From: Phoenix dactylifera
Taxonomy: Eukaryota; Streptophyta; Magnoliopsida; Arecales; Arecaceae
Assembly: GCF_009389715.1 (NCBI RefSeq)
Contig: NC_052399.1
Coordinates: 2,124,938 to 2,188,937 of the forward strand
Length of the DNA stretch: 64,000 nt
Direction: 5' to 3'
The notes beneath the pieces were generated by a model that made no database searches, was not told the origin of the DNA, and was given only the letters and a program-made list of their open reading frames with translations. Both the position numbers and the translations under genes were made by a program. Positions 60,020 through 64,000 of this stretch are shown here, one piece after another. Positions within the stretch are counted from its first letter, which is position 1. Every line of letters starts with the position of its first letter.

Positions 60020-60953
60020 CTGCATTGCAATTTGAACAAAAAAGATAGTCAGCTCAAGTTCTTTTAACAAACTATAAATACAAGCAAGAAATTAATTAGA
60101 AGACTAGCATTTTTTTCTCCAGTTTCTCCAAAACTAAAAAAGAGAGAGAGAGACTCCTAGCTTTCCACTCCGACAAAAAAGTCGGAAACATACATGGCCA
60201 CTCTGACTAGAAACACATCACCAGAATCAGATTGGATTTGGTTATAATGGTGGTGATTTTTCAGTGACGCAAATGTTTGCGATCTTGGCTTAGTGGTGGA
60301 CAAAATGGAGGTAGTGGTGGTGCACAAATTAGGTGGCAAATGATCAAGATAAAGGTTGAAGGCAGTGGAGGATTTAAAAATGATCAGTGGTGGGTGCCAA
60401 CACAGAAGTCAAGAGGGAGGAGTAGAAGACTTTAGAACAATTAAACAATGAAAAGAAAAAAAAATCCTAAGAAAATAGAAAGTATTATCAATTTGAGAAG
60501 CTTACGACATTACTGTGTTACATGGATGGCGCCCAGAAAACATCCAACTGCTCCCATTTTAGACTTTGAATTACCGGGTAGGGGGCAGGTAGCATTGCTC
60601 CTGACTAAATATAACAGGCCAATAAGAACTAAGAAGGGAAGAACAAATGACACCTCATGTAAGAACGAGATCGATGACAACTTTTCTCATCATGTCATTT
60701 GGATACATCTTGCACTAAACATCTTGTTGCGACGGATAGAAAGAATAATGAAACAAGAAGGAAAAAGAAAAAAAAAAGTGCACACAATATTTATATGATT
60801 CGGTATATTGACCTATATCCACAGGTAAAGATAATGTAAAAAAATTTATTATAGAAAATCAGAGTGTATAGAGTGCAAAGTTTTCTCACAAACCTTTGCC
60901 ATCAATATACCTAATCTCTAGAACTCTCAATTACTGACTTCAATATTGATTAC

Positions 60954-60956
<3 letters not shown>

Positions 60957-61022
<66 letters not shown>
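60957..61022. repeat. TA microsatellite
   Basis: About 33 TA units. Confidence 0.95.
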
Positions 61023-61026
<4 letters not shown>

Positions 61027-61803
61027 AGGTGGAGCACCCGCACCTTTGGCTAACTAATCGTGCAATCCAAATAAAACAAGTATGGCTGTCAAAGGGAAGA
61101 GGCAAGAACCTTTTTTTCCCTCTGCGCCACTTTTTGCGCTATATTTCACTTGCTTCACTCCGGGAAAAGAAAGGTTTTACTTTGCTTGTGTAGAGCTTGT
61201 AAACTCAAGATATACCCAACACATCTTATAAACTAACCATTCATTTAATGCATGGCATCTATCCTTGACTCTACATTTCATTCGGTAATGGGAGGGCACG
61301 TCTTAGTTAAAATGTAGTCCACGAGCCTCTTCAGGCAATTGAACCAAGTCAGAGTGGTTGCTTGCAAAGACTCGGTATGGTTGTAGCAAATCAAGGACAC
61401 TGGCAAAGGAGAAAGTATTTGAATTCAATGGGACGAATGAAGGCACAATTTCCCATACCACATGCAATAATCAGCAGATGCTGGAGATTAATTCCCATCC
61501 GAAAGATAAGCATTTCTCAACACATTTTTCAAAACAAATGACATATATATTGTAGAAAAGAAAAACATACTGGAGTATAGATTATTTATGGGAAAGCAAC
61601 TAATGCAAACAAAGTGCTTGAGCCCCTCGTAAAGCAGCTATTAGAATGCAATAAACTTCTAGTTACATTTTTTTGATAAAATGAACTTTTACATGCACGA
61701 AAACAGATCATCATGATATTCAATCCATACTAGACTTTTTTCTACTTAAGCACGAAGCTTGGTCCACCAAGAAATGCTTGTCTTTTTTCGGTTTGGCATG
61801 GCA

Positions 61804-64000
61804 TCAAGAAATTAGCTTCATAGGTCGGATCATTGCATTGTCTTCGTGATCTAGAATCTGCGCATATAAAATGTCAAACGATCAGTACACAAGTGACAAG
61901 AAAATAGACCTCAAAATTTCTACATGGATATGGGGGTTTGCTATCTTCTTGGTTAGTTGACATTCTTGTGATGCTTCTAAATGCATGCATGCACATGATG
62001 GATGCGTAGGATCATACGCTGCATCTTGACTTTATCTCATGGCCTGTCTTACCTTACCTCACCCACTGAATCGTACTAGCCTTTGACTTTAGTTTAGAAG
62101 GTTGGATTTATTTTTCCTCTCATTGAATAAAGTAATCATCTAAAATGATAGTTTTGCAACCAGAGAAAAAGGATTGATTTTAAATGAAAATTTTGAAAGA
62201 AAATAGAGAATAGTTAAGCCATCAACTTATTCTCCTCCCAATTTTCCAAAAAATTATTAGTTGGGTCAGATGAACCAAGAACCACTAATAAATTTATTCT
62301 AGTGTGTGTTGCTATTACATATAAAAAGAAGAAAGAGGAGAGAAAAAGGATTGCTACCACACGTGTTGCCTTTTTGTTGGACTAGTTTATGGTGGATTTG
62401 ATCTTAACTGATACTTTCTCAACTCTATGAAGCTTGGGCTCATATTTTTTTCAATTAATATTCACTTGTCTCTGGTTTCCGTCTCTATCCTCTCCCTCTC
62501 TTCCACTCACCTTATTAGTAAGATAGGGGATCCATGGATTTGAATTTATGACCACATGCATAGCTAAAGAAAATCAACAATTAAAATAAAATTTGAAGAA
62601 CACAAATATATTCAATTAAATAGATATATTGTTTTATGAATTTAGTCATTTTAAGCAAATTATGGTATTTCAATAATCAGTTATTTTCATTAAAAGAAAT
62701 CAATATTTTCTAGAAAATGAATGAAAAAATAAATATATTTTATATTCTTCATCTAATATTCTAAATCTTTACCGTGTAACATACTTAAAAATGTCAATAC
62801 TCAAGCATATTATTTTCTTATATTATATTTAATTTCTCATTCTTCTTTATTTTAGATATTTTTTCTTTTTCTTTTATTTTCTTAAAAATAATTTGGTCCA
62901 ATTAATTTGTATAATCATTGCAACAGTGATATGTTAAGCCAAACCCTTGGCCAAATTAACACAAGTCCGAGTTTACAAGTATGATAATTGGGGTAAGTCC
63001 TCCTCAAAAAGATAATTGGAGCAGGTCTGCAAACGGGACCAAAAATAATAATTAGAAAATATCATTTAATTTAAATCATGTACAAAAAAATATTATTTAA
63101 TTTGATTTTTAGAACTCTTTAGGTTCTCGGAGTTCAATTTTGGAAAACACTGCCAATATTTACATATATCTGCCTACAATAGGATCGTAGAACATAAGCA
63201 AATCTAGCACTAGCTTCTCTCATGTAGTTAAATCCATTGGGATTATCCTATTAATTAGGTTTATTAAAATAAAGATCCAGTCCGGTAATAAAAAGGATGA
63301 GATAAGAGCTTACGTGGCAATGGTAGACGTAACCCGGCTCCGCCGTTGCATCAAACGGAAACGGCGCATTCGTATCAATAAGCCTAAACTTCACCACCAC
63401 CGTCGTCATGTATCCAGGCTCAATCTTCACCATATTTTTCCACGTCTTCTCGTACTCCGGCACCGGCAGCAACTTCCCCACCGCATGGCCCGTGACGTTA
63501 CACTTAACGGCGTCATTGTTCGCCGTCATGCAATTGCTAAACGTCGTCAAGTCCACCAGCTCCGTCACTCTCACGGCCTGGAACGTCGCTAGGTGGAGAT
63601 GCAACGGATGGTTATCCTCCGTTAGATTGATCACCTCCCACACCTCGGTGCTCCCCGGCCGCGGCGTCTCCGTCACCGGGTCCTCGAATCTCTTCCCGTT
63701 GATATAAACGTGCGTCGGGTTCCCGGTCGAGCTCTGGTACTCATACATCGTAATGAATCTCCTCACCGTCGCCTCCCCCTCGTTGGCCGCCGGATAATTC
63801 ACTAGGCTTGCCGGGATCCTCGAATTGTCGGTCGGCGTATCGGCCGATATGACGAACCTCATTACCTTGCCGTTGAGCTGGCCGGCAGCGGTACCATTGG
63901 GGTACGGGTAAGGTGCACTGTTGGTTAGCTCAGCAGTTGAGGTAGTTGATTTCGAGAAATCGATCACCACATCGAAGGTCTCCGCCGGCGAGAGGAGGAT
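61804..64000 (-). CDS. LPR1-like: LPR-type multicopper oxidase, 3' part (runs off the window)
   Basis: Two exons on the minus strand: 63314 to the window edge at 64000 (the frame opens with [15 protein letters not shown]) and 61804-61857. The intron is GT-AG, phase 0, at the same place as intron 2 of the plus-strand copy, and splits the [12 protein letters not shown] ligand motif in the same way. Visible domains are the end of cupredoxin domain 2 and all of domain 3, with [28 protein letters not shown] and EPGYVYHCH. The C-terminus is IRPMKLIS. No frameshift in the visible part, so this copy may be functional. Its function is as for LPR1/LPR2, apoplastic ferroxidase in the phosphate/iron root response. 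The upstream half, including the first two copper motifs, is beyond the window. Confidence 0.92.

Larger units (their letters stand above)
58686..61803. other. Spacer between the convergent LPR genes
   Basis: It holds the 3' side of the plus-strand LPR gene (AATAAA at about 58997), a 59-bp tandem duplication, an LTR-like fossil, an orphan LPR last exon (59948-60019) and a long TA run (60957-61022). No other coding sequence was recognised; the 116-codon frame at 60448-60798 is low-complexity and matches nothing I know. Confidence 0.55.

Overview
This window is nuclear DNA of a flowering plant, most likely a monocot and plausibly a palm. The evidence is spliced genes with GT-AG introns, very large repeat-filled introns, plant-only families (R2R3-MYB, TKPR, LPR oxidases) and many plant-type DNA transposon relics. 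The species is an inference; only protein searches would settle it. I assembled gene models by hand from the six reading frames, checking splice sites and reading phase at each junction.

Layout. 84-549 (+): last two exons of SPCS3, a signal peptidase complex subunit. 2826-4687 (-): a complete six-exon TKPR2-type tetraketide alpha-pyrone reductase (320 aa, sporopollenin pathway). 8174-10238 (-): a complete three-exon R2R3-MYB of subgroup 4 with an EAR repressor motif (228 aa). 13471-21003 (-): a complete nine-exon DUF3326 protein with a plastid-type N-terminus (425 aa, function unknown). 25869-46912 (+): a complete twelve-exon pyridoxal kinase (SOS4/PDXK, 309 aa) spread over 21 kb. 55318-58685 (+): an LPR-type multicopper oxidase with two apparent frameshifts. 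59948-60019 (-): an orphan last exon of the same family. 61804-64000 (-): the 3' part of a second LPR-type gene that runs off the window.

Mobile DNA. PDXK introns hold a TRIM (29834-30241), a hAT-type element with an 8-bp target duplication carrying a degraded PRA1 gene piece (39844-40801), a TIR element (41328-41814), a putative TIR element (43614-43868) and an Au-like SINE with a 20-bp target duplication (45925-46082). Between PDXK and the LPR cluster lies a 1.7-kb CACTA element (TSD AGG, 50853-52545) holding a nearly whole DUF1645 gene with two in-frame stops. Beside it is a 5'-truncated LINE tail (52922-53457). Two smaller TIR elements lie at 21540-21718 and 22505-23186.

The genes do not form a pathway or operon. 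They are independent housekeeping and specialised genes, apart from the tail-to-tail LPR cluster, which reflects local duplication. I found no RNA gene, CRISPR array or obviously new enzymatic system. The most interesting material is the pair of gene-capturing DNA transposons, the decaying LPR cluster, two GC-AG introns, and a 16-bp perfect hairpin bracketed by 27-bp direct repeats at 48744-48861.
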